DNA of 64,000 nt. Source: Hyaloraphidium curvatum. Taxonomy: Eukaryota; Monoblepharomycota; Hyaloraphidiomycetes; Hyaloraphidiales; Hyaloraphidiaceae. This document shows, piece by piece, positions 53,871 through 63,581 of this stretch. Position 1 is the first letter of the stretch, and every line of letters starts with the position of its first letter. A program made the position numbers and the translations under genes. The notes under the pieces were generated by a model. That model made no database searches, was not told where the DNA came from, and saw only the letters and a list, made by a program, of their open reading frames with translations. The stretch spans positions 186,001 through 250,000 of the forward strand of contig JAIVFI010000016.1 in NCBI GenBank assembly GCA_025558095.1, read 5' to 3'.

Positions 53871-54173
53871 CTACGACTTCTTCTTCCGTTTTGCCGCTGC
53901 CGTGGAGGCCGACGCGGTCGTTTCCGCTTCCGCGTTCGATCCTGGTCCTTCTGAAGGCGGAGTCGTGTCCGCGGCATCCCCAGCTGTCGCTCGGGCAAGT
54001 TCCGCCTCCGCCCTTTTGTCCCTCTCCTCTTCTGCCCGCAACTGGAGCAACAGAATGGTCGGGAGAGCAGCGAGGATGACGAAGACCACCGTCGCCGGCA
54101 AGTAGTAGAACACAAGAGCCAGGAGTTCCGAGAACGTTGACGGTAGAAAGCGAGACAACAGTCCTTCAGACAT
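53871..54173 (-). CDS. Small single-pass membrane protein
   Basis: Single exon of 100 residues. One strong membrane segment (ELLALVFYYLPATVVFVILAA) is followed by a charged helix (LRAEEERDKRAEAELA) and a low-complexity tail ending KRKKKS. The lysine-rich terminus on the likely cytosolic side could act as an ER retention signal. No family recognised. It starts 224 bp from the divergent IPK1-like gene. Confidence 0.65.
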   Translation of the reverse strand: MSEGLLSRFLPSTFSELLALVFYYLPATVVFVILAALPTILLLQLRAEEERDKRAEAELARATAGDAADTTPPSEGPGSNAEAETTASASTAAAKRKKKS

Positions 54174-54397
54174 CGCGAGTCCGAGGCCCTCTGGCGACCT
54201 CTGAGCGAAGCTCCGGCGCGGTCTAAAGTGCGAAGCAGGCGCTACTCGTCCCGTGGCAGGTGCGTGGCGAGTCCGGAGGCACTCGATGCCCCGTCGCGTG
54301 GTTCCGAAAGTGATGTTTACAGCGCGCGACACGTCAACATTCAAAGCTTCCAAAGCGCGCGCGAGAGTGACGCGTCTAATGGCCACAAACGCCCGGA
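54174..54397. promoter_or_regulatory. Bidirectional promoter interval
   Basis: 224 bp separate the start codons of the small membrane protein (-) and the inositol phosphate kinase (+), so both promoters must lie here. Inferred from layout only. Confidence 0.4.
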
Positions 54398-55921
54398 ATG
54401 GAATCCCTATTGGACTTGGATTCTTCGGTGCCGCTTGTCGACTTGATGGATCCCCGGGACGGCGCCCTCCGTCCGCTCTCTGTATCCGCGAACTGGGCGT
54501 ACCTTGCCGAAGGCAACGGCAACCTGGTCGTGCGCTTCGTTCGGGGCGCCGGAAACGCGTCGAGGTTCGTGCTAAGGATCCGGAAAGACAACCCGGACGC
54601 GATTTGCAAGGATCCGGAGGAGGGGCGTGACAGGATCGCGTCTCGCGTCGCCTACTCGAGGTTCCTCACTGCGGACGTGCTGGGACTTCCTGCCTGTTAT
54701 GGATCCATGGTCATCGCCCGCGTCTCGGGAGCGTTTCTCAGGGAGCTCGAGCTCGCCATTGACGCTGCGCGGCCTGCTTCGAGGAAGGGAGGGTCGCGCA
54801 TTTACCATGGCCAACCGACGGCATTCGTTGCCCTCACGTTGGACCACCTGAGCCTGCCCACGGGGCCGAGCTCCAATCCTTTGGATTCGATGACCTTGGC
54901 GGTCGAAATCAAGCCCAAGTGGGGCTTCCTCCCCTTCTCGTGCGGACCTCCGCGGTCGTCTTTGCCGCCATTCGTATCCGATGAGTCTTACCGGACAAAG
55001 CGGAACACCTGCCGTTACTGCATGCACCATTTTCTGAAGCGTGGAAGGTTGCCTGCGTACTGTCCCCTTGACCTGTACTCGGGGCAGCCGCAACGGAGGG
55101 CAAAAGCACTGGCGGCGTTGGCTGCCGAAGCTAGCTCAGGCGGGGAACTGTTCAACAACCTCCGTGTCTTTGTCGACGGACATCGACTTCCCGGTGACCA
55201 GGTGCATCGCGTGTTTGAGGGCGTCGAGCCCGCTTTCGCCTCTGCTTTCTTTGGCTCCTCCGCCGCGGGATCGGACGCAGTAGCGACCTTGATCTCCCAG
55301 ATCCTGAACGAATCCCGGGTCTTGCAGCGCCTTGCGTACCATCAACAGCACATGGATACCTTGGATATTGAAGGCGTGAGGGAGGTCGCGGGCAGTGTCT
55401 TTACAGCGGGCCAGGCTTTAGTGCAGCCCGATTTTGCATTGTTCCGCGCTGCCCTCGGACGGTACCTCTCCGAAGACGAAACTCAGCGGGCGCGCTGGAC
55501 CCGGATGGACGCATCAGAGATCCTCGCTCTCCCTCCCGAGGAGAAGGTTGAGATTGTGGTCCGCTTCCTGGCCAGCATGACGCTGAAGGATGTTTCCGTG
55601 CTCGTTGCTGTGCGCCGCATAACTGACGATGCCGAGCCTACCTCCGCACCGCTAGAGGCGCCGTCGTTAACCTCGAACGTGCTTGCTTCGCTCGTCGACC
55701 AGGATCGGCGTTCGGCAGTTCGCACGGAGTTCCTGGGATCGAGCTTCGAGTATACCTTCCGGATCGTCGACGCCGACCCCAAGGACATCGGGAAGCTGGA
55801 CAAGTGGTTCGAGCTCGACCGCGACATTGTGCGGCACTGGGAAGCAAGAGACGCTTCTCTCCTCGTCACGTGTTCAGCTTTTTCGAAAGGCGACAACGCC
55901 CTTTGTACACAGGTTGAATAG
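54398..55921 (+). CDS. IPK1: Inositol-pentakisphosphate 2-kinase
   Basis: Single exon of 507 residues. The enzyme phosphorylates inositol pentakisphosphate at position 2 to make phytate (InsP6), which in fungi supports mRNA export and chromatin regulation in the nucleus. Family motifs are clear: a nucleotide-binding start WAYLAEGNGNLVVRF, FVLRIRK, the conserved VEIKPKWGFLP near 170, and the zinc-binding CRYCMHHF near 205, followed by CPLDLYSG. The length is near that of plant and fungal members. It converges on the ABCG gene, 113 bp between stops. Confidence 0.92.
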   Translation: MESLLDLDSSVPLVDLMDPRDGALRPLSVSANWAYLAEGNGNLVVRFVRGAGNASRFVLRIRKDNPDAICKDPEEGRDRIASRVAYSRFLTADVLGLPACYGSMVIARVSGAFLRELELAIDAARPASRKGGSRIYHGQPTAFVALTLDHLSLPTGPSSNPLDSMTLAVEIKPKWGFLPFSCGPPRSSLPPFVSDESYRTKRNTCRYCMHHFLKRGRLPAYCPLDLYSGQPQRRAKALAALAAEASSGGELFNNLRVFVDGHRLPGDQVHRVFEGVEPAFASAFFGSSAAGSDAVATLISQILNESRVLQRLAYHQQHMDTLDIEGVREVAGSVFTAGQALVQPDFALFRAALGRYLSEDETQRARWTRMDASEILALPPEEKVEIVVRFLASMTLKDVSVLVAVRRITDDAEPTSAPLEAPSLTSNVLASLVDQDRRSAVRTEFLGSSFEYTFRIVDADPKDIGKLDKWFELDRDIVRHWEARDASLLVTCSAFSKGDNALCTQVE

Positions 55922-56034
55922 ACACGAACAGACATCCACGCATTGCATTCCACACTTTGTCTTCGTTTCACACTTTGACGGTGCAAGGCGCACCTAGAAA
56001 TGCGAAGTTTTGAAGGCGAGTGTCCAAGGCGCAC

Positions 56035-58339
56035 CTAGGAGATACGGGGCTTCTGCAGGCGCAGAGTGACATAGAAGAAGATCCTGAACACACAGCAGAT
56101 TGCCACCAAAACCCCCACCCAGTTGCCGATGGTGGCGCCGCCAATCTCGTAGTAGTCCATCACATCGTTGCCTGTGAAGGCGCACTGGCTCGGAGGCAGC
56201 GTGGAGGGGAACATGCAGAAGCACTGCGTCGAGTTGCCCGAGGGGATCTCGTCGCACGTGAAGGTCTGGCCCGACAGGTCGTTGGCCGCCATGAGCTCGA
56301 AGGTGTAGCGCTGGTAGTCGATCTGCGTCGCCCAGACGCGCAGCCACACGGGGAGGTTGATGTACTTGACAAAGTAGCCCTGCCACACGTTGCCTGTCAG
56401 AACCGCAAGCATGGGCATGCTTGGTCAACCTTGACGCACCTGAACACACATCCAGAATCCGTTGAGGAAGGAGGTGATCGCGAGGGCCGCTACGAAAATC
56501 GGAACGAGAGCGCTGACCCAGATCGCCTGGAATTCAGCGGCGAGGAGACCAAGGTAGAGGTATGCGAGGAACTGGAAAAAGTGTGACGCCCCTGGGTTGA
56601 GCCCGATCATCGGGTAGGCGATCGCCGTGAAAACCAGCGAGATGACGAAGAGATACGGCAGCACCACGAGCGTGTTGGCGATGGTGTGCGCCAGGCAGCC
56701 GTAGAGCCCGTTGGCGCGCTCGCGCATGAACACCTGGCGCTCCTCGAGGAAGGAGGGGATGCCGGCGACGGACATGAAGCCCAGGAAGGCGACCGAGAAG
56801 AAGTAGACCGAGAAGCGGTCGGCGATCTGGGCCTGGCCGTATCCGATGCGCATCCACACGAGGCCCATCAGGATGGCCATCGCGACTGAAAGACGCCGTG
56901 GTGAGCGCAAGGAGGACAGAACCAGCAATCGCACACGCACCGTACATGGCCAGGCGGATGCCGTAGCCGATGATGTTGCGCGAGTAGTTGAGGAAGTTGC
57001 GGCGGGTCAGAACGAGCGTTTGCTGAAGGATGTTGGCCTTGTACGTGTGCTTGCGCTCGCGCTTGACGAGCCCCGTGACGGACGCGATCGAGCCTGAAGG
57101 CCCTTTCGCGACGTCCTCCATGGCATCCTTGCCGTCGAGCTTGATGGAGAAGCCGTGTTCCTTCCACGCCTGGACGATCTCGTCGATCTGCTGCGCCGCG
57201 GCGGTCCGGTCTTTCATAAAATCGACGTTGATCTGTAGATCATCGAACCACTGTCAGCAACAGGACGGCAGCAGGCAGTCGCAGCGAGGCATACCTGCTC
57301 AAGGAAGAAGTCGGCCGGGTTGAAGTACGGCGGGCAGGGCCGCTCGATGCTCGCAAAGTAGTCGATCGCGCCCTCGCGCGGGCCAAAGTAGACGGTGCGG
57401 CCTCCCGGAGCCAGGAGAAGGAGCTGGACAACAGGAGAGTCAGAAGAAGCAAGCGAGTACACCGCGAGCACCCACATCATCGAACAGGTTGAACGTCTCG
57501 GTGCTCGGCTGATGGATGGTCGCGACGACCGTGACCTGGGCCTCCACGGCCAGCTTCCTGACGGAATCCATGACCCTGTACGCGGCGGCGCTGTCGAGGC
57601 CCGAAGTCGGCTCGTCGAGGAACTTGAATTGAGAGTAGCGGTCAGCAACCTTTGGATCACACGCCACGGGGCGACAACCCACCAGGATCTTGGGATCCGT
57701 CACCAGCTGCGACGCAATGGAGGTCCGCCGCTTCTCCCCTCCGGAAACACCCCGCTGGATCACGGTCCCGATGATCGAATCCCTGACCCGCTCGAGGCCC
57801 ATCTCGGAAATGGCCTGCTCGACTTTTTTCTCGCGCTTTGCGCGCGGCAGGTTCGGGAGCGAGAGCTCGGCGGCGTATCGGATGTTCTCGACCACCGTGA
57901 GCGACCCGTAGAGGGCCTCCTCCTGCATGACAAAGGTCGAGAGGTGCTTGAGGGTCGAGGACCCGGGGGAGACGGTCACCCCGTCGACCGCCAGCGCGCC
58001 CGAGAGCCCGCCGGCGCGCACGCGGTTGGAAATGCAGCTGAGGAAGGTCGACTTGCCGGCGCCGCTGGGGCCCATGACTGAACGGCGGGGAGGGGATCAG
58101 CGCGGGTGCGGGCGGTGTTCGGGCGGCGCACCGGCGAGGATGCGGCCGGGGAGCGCGCGGCCGCTCCCGCAGTCGAGGACGACCTTGGTCGGACTGCCGT
58201 TGTTGCGCTTGGCCTTGACCTGGGCGGGAACGCGTGAGCGGAATGCCCGACGGCGGCGGGGATGCGACCGCACGTTGACCTGATAGCGGAGCTCCGACCA
58301 CGAGAGCTCGACGCCGCCGACAGGCACGGTGGCGGCCAT
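56035..58339 (-). CDS. ABCG-family half transporter
   Basis: Seven exons (58339-58132, 58077-57683, 57622-57476, 57423-57295, 57232-56941, 56885-56440, 56379-56035) give 653 residues, standard for a WHITE-type half transporter. Splicing yields [16 protein letters not shown] (Walker A near 72-79), [28 protein letters not shown] (Walker B), and TIHQPS. Six membrane segments follow, with [19 protein letters not shown] and a cysteine-containing extracellular loop (CDEIPS...CFCMFP...CAF) near the end, as in sterol/lipid exporters. The protein must dimerise to work. The intron at 57682-57623 is a multiple of three without a stop and could be misread as coding. Confidence 0.91.
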
Positions 58340-59181
58340 GGTATGCTGCGCGCGGGGGACGGGTCGGAGGTGCTCGGGCTTGCACGCGCGTTGGGGTGGC
58401 AGGGGCCGAACCGATTCAGGACCCATCGAAGAGCCGCGCTGAGGTGCTGCTTAACAAGCAAGCACCATATGGGCCGCCCCCCGTACAAGTTGCATCAATC
58501 GGGATCAGATGCGGAGATTCAGGTCCGCGAGAGGCACCGTGGCGCGCGGTTGGCACAGGCACGACAAAATGTGCGGTTTTTCTGGCCTTGCGGGGAAAGC
58601 AGTTTTGGCTCGCGCGCACCCTTCGAGATCTTGAACTAATGCGGGACCGCCGCGAGGCCTTCGGTCCGATAAATCTCAGCGAATACAGAGAGAAAAGGCA
58701 TGATCGATTTGCCCCACTGTTTGACGGTGGACACTGATGCGAGTGCGGCGCGGCGCTAACTTCAAGGCATGTGACAGGGGACGGCACAGCAAGCCCCGCC
58801 GGAAAATCGGAAGCAATTCGATGACGTTCCGTTTCCCTTTCTCTTTCTCCGCAAACCGACGTCCAGGCGGCCCTGGTTTGTACATCTTCCCACATGCAAG
58901 AGGGAAGACCGTCGGTGCGGAGCAATCCTGCGCTGAACCAACTCTGCTTGCAGAAGAGAGGCACTATTCCCAATGATGATCAAGTGGCGTCCAAACATCG
59001 TCCGGCAGGGTTGAAAGCGCGATCTACAGTCGCGACGACCAATTGAAAATCAGTGCAGGTACGCAGGTTCTCGTCCAAGGGTCATCATCTCCGCATCTCC
59101 GCACCGTACGTATACTCAAGTAGGTCGATCGGTCAGTCTCCTCTCAACCTCAACGTGTCCACTATCGACTGCCCACGCCCG
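58340..59181. other. Divergent intergenic region
   Basis: About 840 bp of lower GC than its neighbours between the ABCG gene (-) and the F-box gene (+). A minus-strand open frame of 185 codons crosses it but lacks a recognisable domain. It should hold both promoters. Confidence 0.45.
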
Positions 59182-61350
59182 ATGGCGGCCTCCACTTCGG
59201 CCGAACGCGAGCCCGTGCTCCCGCCCGAGATCCTGCTGCACCTCTTTTCGCGCTTCGTGCCGTGGCGCGACGTGGTCACGTGCTCGGGCGTATCTCGGGA
59301 GTGGCGCGGCGCCGCGCTCGACGCGTCCGTTTGGGGCGCGCAGCTGCGGGGCGCGGGGAAAGTCAGGGCCGCGGGCGGGCGGCATGCGCGGAGTGTGCTT
59401 GCCCGGTTGGCGGGGCGGAGCGTCGGGGGCGCTGCGGGGGGAGGCGAGGGGCTGCCGGGCGCGTTCCCTGACGACGCGGCGGACGGCGACTCGTGGCCGG
59501 ACGGAGATGCGGACGACGGACTCTCAGAGAACGTCCCGCTACTGCGGCTGCCGGGCGCGGGCGACGACTCGGCGCTGGCTGCGGGCATGGACGCCGCCCT
59601 CGAACGCTGCCGGGCCGGGCTGCCCGTCCGCCTGGCAGCCAGCCCGCAAATTGGCGACCCGCTCCGCGCTTTCCGCAACCTGGCGCTGCTCTCGTCGCTG
59701 GGCCCCGTGCTGGCTGCCCAGGTTCCTCTCCGAGGCGTCGCCGCCTCGTCGGCAGACGGGCCCACGCAGGGCATCGCCCAGGCGCTGGACGGCGCGAGGC
59801 GCACCTTCTGGTCGTCCACGGGCACCGCCGAGGAGCGGCTGTCGACCCGCGACGCGTCGGAGCACCTCGTTTTCGCGTTTGCCTCGCCGCACGTGGTGAG
59901 GAGGGTCGAGATCACGCCCTTCCAGGCCGTTTTCCAGCGCGGCGCGCCGTGCTACCCGCCCCTGGCCGTCTCGGTGGGCCTGCTCGGAACGGAGCCCCTG
60001 AATCCCTGGCCGGACCAATCCCTGAACCTCGTGTACTTGTCGCCGCCGCTGCCGGTGCCGCCGTACCCGCTGCCGTTCGTGATCGACATCCCGCCGCTCT
60101 TCCTCCCGGCCCGTGGGCTAGTGCTGCTTCTCTACGGCAAGCGCACCCCGCAGCCGTCGGACAACCTGTACTACACCGTGCTGCAGAGCGTGCGCGCGTT
60201 TGGGATCGACGTCGGCGCGGTCGCCGTGCGCGGCGGGTGGTACGAGGAGCTGCCCTTGGCTGGCGAGGAAGGCGACATGCGCGACGGCCCCGTCACCCCG
60301 CCCCCGGCCCTGCTTTCCGCCCTCTCGGAGCGCGCCGACGCCGACACCGTCCGCCGGTATCTCGACGCGGCCGATTACGACTCTCTCTCTGCCTTCCTCC
60401 TCTCCAAGCCCGTCTCGCACCCCCTCCGCGGCCCTCGGACCCTCTCTGTCCTCGTCGCCCGCTCCGCCGCCCTCGCCGAGTGCACCGCCGCGGACGTCGC
60501 CTCTGCCATGGAACGCCTCGCCTCTTCCGCCTCGGCCGGCACCACCGCCCTCTTCGACCGCCCCGACCCCGCACGCACGCACCTCCGCGCCCTCCGCCGC
60601 CTCCTGCACCTCCGCCTCTCCCCTCCCCTTGGCCGCCCCGAACCCCTATCCCCCGCCGAATCCGTCTTCCTCGCCGCCTCGTGCGCCCCCTGGCCCACGC
60701 AGCGCGCCGAACCCCTCCCCTCGGCCCTGCGCCACGGCCTCCTCCCTCCCTCCCCCGAGCTCGCCTGGGCGTTCGTCCGCGGGGGCCACCTGAGCCCCGC
60801 CGCGGCGTGCTTCGCCGCGTGCGACTGCGCGGACATGCTCGCGCACTGCCTGTGCGAGGCCGGCATGTGGCGCGAGGCGTGCGCGTGCGCCGAGGACACG
60901 GCGGAGAGCGCAGAGGGGGCCGCGGGGTCGGTGCTGGGGATGCTGAGGGGGGTGGCGGAGGACGTGGGGAGGATGGGGAGGGGGGAGAGGAGGGGGTGGG
61001 GGGTCGATTGGGAGGGCGGCGCGAGGGTGCAGATGGGGGAGATGGCGCCGCTCGCGGCGGGACCGTGGCCAGATCGGCCGGCCCGGACCGCGGGGGCGGC
61101 GCTGGCGTTCGCGGCCGAGGCGGTCGCGAGGTGGCCTGCCGCGGCGGCGGGCGCGGTGGATGCGCTCGGGCTGCCAGATGGGGTCGCGGTGAGGGTGCTC
61201 GCTTTGGGTGAGGCGAGGATGGCACCGTCGCTGAGGTTGGCGGCGCGGTTGGCGGATGCGGGGAGGGAGGATGCGGTGGGGGATGCATTGAGGTCGCTGG
61301 CCCAGGGAGAGGAGGAGGAGGCGCCGTGGGGCGGGGAGGAGGTGGATTGA
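59182..61350 (+). CDS. F-box protein
   Basis: Single exon of 722 residues from the ATG at 59182; the frame continues upstream but only from a GTG. The N-terminal F-box is LPPEILLHLFSRFVPWRDVV followed by CSGVSREWRGAALDASVW, which recruits the SCF ubiquitin ligase through Skp1. A central beta-rich region around FWSSTGTAEERLSTRDASEHLVFAF resembles domains found in a group of plant and protist F-box proteins. The last third is Ala/Leu-rich and alpha-helical. The likely role is substrate recognition for ubiquitination; the target is unknown. Base composition switches strongly within the gene (see findings). Confidence 0.83.
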   Translation: MAASTSAEREPVLPPEILLHLFSRFVPWRDVVTCSGVSREWRGAALDASVWGAQLRGAGKVRAAGGRHARSVLARLAGRSVGGAAGGGEGLPGAFPDDAADGDSWPDGDADDGLSENVPLLRLPGAGDDSALAAGMDAALERCRAGLPVRLAASPQIGDPLRAFRNLALLSSLGPVLAAQVPLRGVAASSADGPTQGIAQALDGARRTFWSSTGTAEERLSTRDASEHLVFAFASPHVVRRVEITPFQAVFQRGAPCYPPLAVSVGLLGTEPLNPWPDQSLNLVYLSPPLPVPPYPLPFVIDIPPLFLPARGLVLLLYGKRTPQPSDNLYYTVLQSVRAFGIDVGAVAVRGGWYEELPLAGEEGDMRDGPVTPPPALLSALSERADADTVRRYLDAADYDSLSAFLLSKPVSHPLRGPRTLSVLVARSAALAECTAADVASAMERLASSASAGTTALFDRPDPARTHLRALRRLLHLRLSPPLGRPEPLSPAESVFLAASCAPWPTQRAEPLPSALRHGLLPPSPELAWAFVRGGHLSPAAACFAACDCADMLAHCLCEAGMWREACACAEDTAESAEGAAGSVLGMLRGVAEDVGRMGRGERRGWGVDWEGGARVQMGEMAPLAAGPWPDRPARTAGAALAFAAEAVARWPAAAAGAVDALGLPDGVAVRVLALGEARMAPSLRLAARLADAGREDAVGDALRSLAQGEEEEAPWGGEEVD

Positions 61351-61731
61351 CGTCGGCTGGACCGGGCGATGACAAGCATCGAAGTCAGCATCGATGAAGC
61401 TGCAACTTCGACGACGATCAGGATGGATCAAAGCAGGAATAGTCACGCAGCACCCATCACCACAGCTCGAGTATAGCTCATTGGCAGGTGACCCTCAATT
61501 GGATCCCGTCGCGTGGGGTGTCCTCATGACTGCAGACGTGCCCGATCCGATCCTGATCCGCTCCGGCGACAGAAATGGCAATCATCATCGTTCGATTCTG
61601 ATTTTGGCCTTAATTTCCGCCGGAGTAAGTACGGAAGCCGCGGGAGACAGACCGGGACCCGTCGCGAGTGAATTCGCCGCCGGTGGTTCGGACCCGTCAC
61701 CACTGTCCGTCGCCACCGCGGCCCCCGCGCC
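61351..61731. other. Intergenic spacer
   Basis: 381 bp between the F-box stop and the desaturase-family start. No gene or tRNA was recognised; likely promoter of the downstream gene. Confidence 0.4.
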
Positions 61732-62735
61732 ATGGCCAACGCTACCGCCTCCGCTCCCCTCCGGGGCCCCTTCCTCGACGCACCGGGCGCGCACCCGCCG
61801 CCGTTCTCCATCCCCCCGCTGTCCACCGTGCAGGTGCTCGCGGCCTCCTATGCGGTGTGCTTCGTCGCCTCGCTGTGGTACGGATTCTACCAATGGGCCG
61901 TGGACAAGTACGCCGCGTGGCTGTTCCGCCGCACGAAGCTGGGCGTCAAGCGGCGGTCGCTAGTCAAGCCGGAGGACGAGCCCCTGGGGAGGAACCGGGC
62001 CTTCTGGACGCACTTCGTGGGTCTTCCGGCGGACCCCTTTGGCAGGTGCTGACACCGCTGCAGGTCGAGAATGTCCTGATTTACCAAGCTACGCTCTTTG
62101 TGCCCATCTGGTACCTGATCCGCGAGGTCGTCGCGGACAAGTGGAACACGGGGCAGGTCGACCTCGAGTGGCACGGCGACCTCAAGGGCATCGCCTCGCT
62201 CGCCGGCATGATCATCGCAGTCTATATGGCCTTCGACACGGGATATTATCACACGCACTGGCTCGTACACAACGTGCCGACCCTCTACAAGGCCATCCAC
62301 CGCCGGCACCACGAGCTCCTGCCGGTGCAGGTGTACGTCTCTGCGCGCGCCGAGATCATCGAGAACCTGGTGTTCGTCAGCCCCTGGCTCACGGCCTTCG
62401 TCTGGTGCCTGCTCAACGGGTACATCCCCGGCGGGCTCAACGTGCCCAACATCCTCCTGACCATCCTCACCCTCTCGGCGGACTTTTCGTTCGTGCACCT
62501 CGGGTACGAGGACCACTGGGCTCTGTACCTCGCCAACCCGCTCTCCATCTTCATGATGCTCGTTCCCGGGCGCAGGGGCTTTGTTGCAGGCCACGAACAC
62601 CACCACACTTTGCTGCTTTGCAACTACGCGCCGCTGAGCAAGTTCTGGGACCTGGTGTGGGGCACCGCCAGGTATCCATCGCCGGCTCTCTACAAAACCG
62701 TGGACGAGCTGGAGGGGAAGGCGAAGGCGGGCTGA
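61732..62735 (+). CDS. Sterol desaturase / fatty acid hydroxylase superfamily enzyme
   Basis: Two exons, 61732-62016 and 62064-62735, give 318 residues. The 47-bp intron (GTGGGT, branch GCTGAC, GCTGCAG) joins AFWTHF to VENVLIYQATLFV. Three histidine clusters that hold the di-iron centre are present: YYHTHWLVH, AIHRRHHE and GHEHHH. Hydrophobic segments near residues 33-53, in 100-150 and 200-225 anchor it in the ER. Members desaturate or hydroxylate sterols, sphingoid bases or fatty acids. It differs from typical ERG3 around the second box, so the substrate is left open. Confidence 0.88.
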
Positions 62736-62916
62736 GGCTTGGTCGCATGCATTCGGAGAGCGAGTAGTGTGTATCGGCAAGCAGTACCTCTCTTGCAGGG
62801 GAATCTTAGTTGCAATGAAGAGCGATTGTTTTCTCGTACCGTCCGAGCGCGGGAGCTTGGGCACGGGGGTTGGGTCCGTGGGAGGCAACTACCCCGAAAT
62901 CCCGAATCTGAGCTCC

Positions 62917-63462
62917 ATGAAAGCTCAAGACCGCGCCAAACTGCTTGCCACCCTGCAGACCCGCTTCGAAAAGCACCCCGAGCGCCACGATGGCGTTGCC
63001 TGGGCGGCCGTCCGCGCCCGGCTCGACCGCGCCCCGGACGCGCTCGGTGTTCTCGCGCGCATGGAGGCCTCCGGCGGCGAGCCCGACGTCATCGGCTACG
63101 ACGAAACGACGGACCAGTTCATGTTCTGCGACTGCTCGGCCGAGAGCCCCGCAGGCCGGCGCAGCCTGTGCTACGACGACGCTGCGCTCGCCAAGCGGAA
63201 GCGCTCCCCGCCCGCCGGCAGCGCCGCGCAGGCCGCCGCGGACATCGGCATCTCCCTGCTCACGGAGGAGCAGTACCGGACCTTGCAAGCGCTCGGCGAG
63301 TTTGACACGAAGACGTCGAGCTGGATCGCCACCCCGCCGGACGTGCGCGCCCTGGGTGGCGCGCTGTTCGGCGACCGCAGGTACGGCAGGGTGTTTGCGT
63401 ACCACAACGGCGCAGAGTCGTACTATGCTGCGCGCGGGTTCCGCGGCATCCTGCGGGTCTAG
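62917..63462 (+). CDS. DUF4256-family protein
   Basis: Single exon of 181 residues from ATG 62917; an in-frame ATG at 62815 would add 34 residues with no family match. The protein matches the mostly bacterial DUF4256 family along its full length: LLATLQTRFEKHPERH, MEASGGEPDVIGYDE, FCDCSAESPAGRRSLCYD, GISLLTEEQYRTLQ, GEFDTKTSSWI and the terminal AYHNGAESYYAARGFRG. The biochemical role of the family is unknown. High identity to bacterial forms and no intron make horizontal transfer from bacteria likely. Confidence 0.88.
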   Translation: MKAQDRAKLLATLQTRFEKHPERHDGVAWAAVRARLDRAPDALGVLARMEASGGEPDVIGYDETTDQFMFCDCSAESPAGRRSLCYDDAALAKRKRSPPAGSAAQAAADIGISLLTEEQYRTLQALGEFDTKTSSWIATPPDVRALGGALFGDRRYGRVFAYHNGAESYYAARGFRGILRV

Positions 63463-63581
63463 GCGGACCGGTCGGCGTTCCCTTCCTCCGATGCGATGGA
63501 TTGATGGATACAAGGAGGCACCAGCGCCATGTTTATGTTGGGCAAGACGAGCAAGCAGCTCGCGGGCCGGCCAGCCGTCGA

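Noticed and set aside
58416-58973. Minus-strand open frame of 185 codons between the ABCG and F-box genes
   Set aside because: No domain; lies in the lower-GC divergent promoter region.
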